NCBI GenBank assembly: GCA_005885165.1
Contig: VAXR01000063.1
Location: 1 to 20,623 of the forward strand
From: Actinomycetota bacterium
GTDB taxonomy: Bacteria > Actinomycetota > Thermoleophilia > Solirubrobacterales > Thermoleophilaceae
DNA length: 20,623 bases
Direction of reading: 5' to 3'
Below are positions 20,562 to 20,623 of the stretch, piece after piece; within the stretch, counting starts at the first letter, position 1, and each line of letters begins with the position of its first letter. Both the position numbers and the translations under genes were made by a program. Under the pieces are notes generated by a model. That model saw only the letters and a list, made by a program, of their open reading frames with translations, had not been told where the DNA came from and ran no database searches.

Positions 20562-20623
20562 TCGCAGCCGCCCAAACCGAGCTCGGCCACTTCCACGCGC
20601 CGCACGTGGACTGGAAGGCGATG
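20558..20623 (+). CDS. nuoN: NADH-quinone oxidoreductase subunit N, 5' end only
   Basis: Position and the sequence HAPHVDWKAM, similar to the N-terminus of many NuoN proteins just before the first helix, identify the last operon gene, which is cut by the window edge. The start is uncertain. GAGGAG (20545-20550) lies 7 nt before CTG at 20558, which overlaps the nuoM stop as CTGA, like the ATGA/GTGA overlaps elsewhere in the operon. Other in-frame choices are GTG at 20606 and ATG at 20621, neither with a ribosome-binding site at the right distance. Confidence 0.7.
   Translation, partial: MIAAAQTELGHFHAPHVDWKAM

Noticed and set aside
1..20623. CRISPR arrays, transposases, integrases or phage genes
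   Set aside because: Nothing with regular repeat spacing, terminal inverted repeats or recombinase motifs was seen on either strand.

Overview
The window is GC-rich (around 70% by eye in the genes on the right) and looks like chromosomal DNA from a high-GC actinobacterium. A Thermoleophilia-type lineage (Solirubrobacterales or Gaiellales) is my best guess, but it is an inference. Support comes from the actinobacterial flavour of the seryl-tRNA synthetase (LSGTSEVAL, HTLNGT...), a DUF2236/MpaB-family protein, frequent GTG starts, and several genes that lack a Shine-Dalgarno sequence but carry a -10-like hexamer right before the start codon, as expected of leaderless transcripts.

Left part (1-3.3 kb): the beginning of a dihydrofolate-reductase-like gene runs off the left edge. 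A divergent second member of the same family follows on the plus strand, apparently lower in GC than its surroundings. Then come three minus-strand genes: a zinc-free MDR/quinone-oxidoreductase-like dehydrogenase, a helical protein of unknown function and a VOC-fold protein. Similar hairpins lie just downstream of the last two.

Middle part (3.3-7.4 kb): a tRNA-Ser(UGA) gene, a divergent SAM methyltransferase, and a two-gene unit encoding a monohaem cytochrome c lipoprotein followed after 6 bp by serS. Next are a four-helix membrane protein and a divergently transcribed DUF2236 (MpaB-like) oxygenase. A perfect 24-bp palindrome lies between the cytochrome and membrane-protein genes.

Right part (7.45 kb to the end): a compact complex I operon in canonical order, nuoA-B-C-D-E-F-G-H-I-J-K-L-M-N, with nuoN cut by the window edge. 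Most neighbours overlap by 4-10 bp, so they are probably one transcript with coupled translation. Nearly all expected Fe-S ligands are present: N1a in NuoE, N3 in NuoF, N1b/N4/N5/N7 in NuoG, N6a/N6b in NuoI.

The most striking anomaly is in NuoB. The segment holding the tandem-cysteine ligands of the terminal cluster N2 is missing through a clean in-frame gap of about 21 codons, leaving only two cysteines in the protein. As written, the electron path is complete up to N6b but cannot form a normal N2. SerRS also appears about 18 residues short in the first helix of its tRNA-binding arm. I see no CRISPR array, transposase, integrase or phage gene. Nothing here is clearly a wholly new system; the novelty lies in the NuoB gap, the leaderless promoter pattern, candidate operators and a few unassigned genes.
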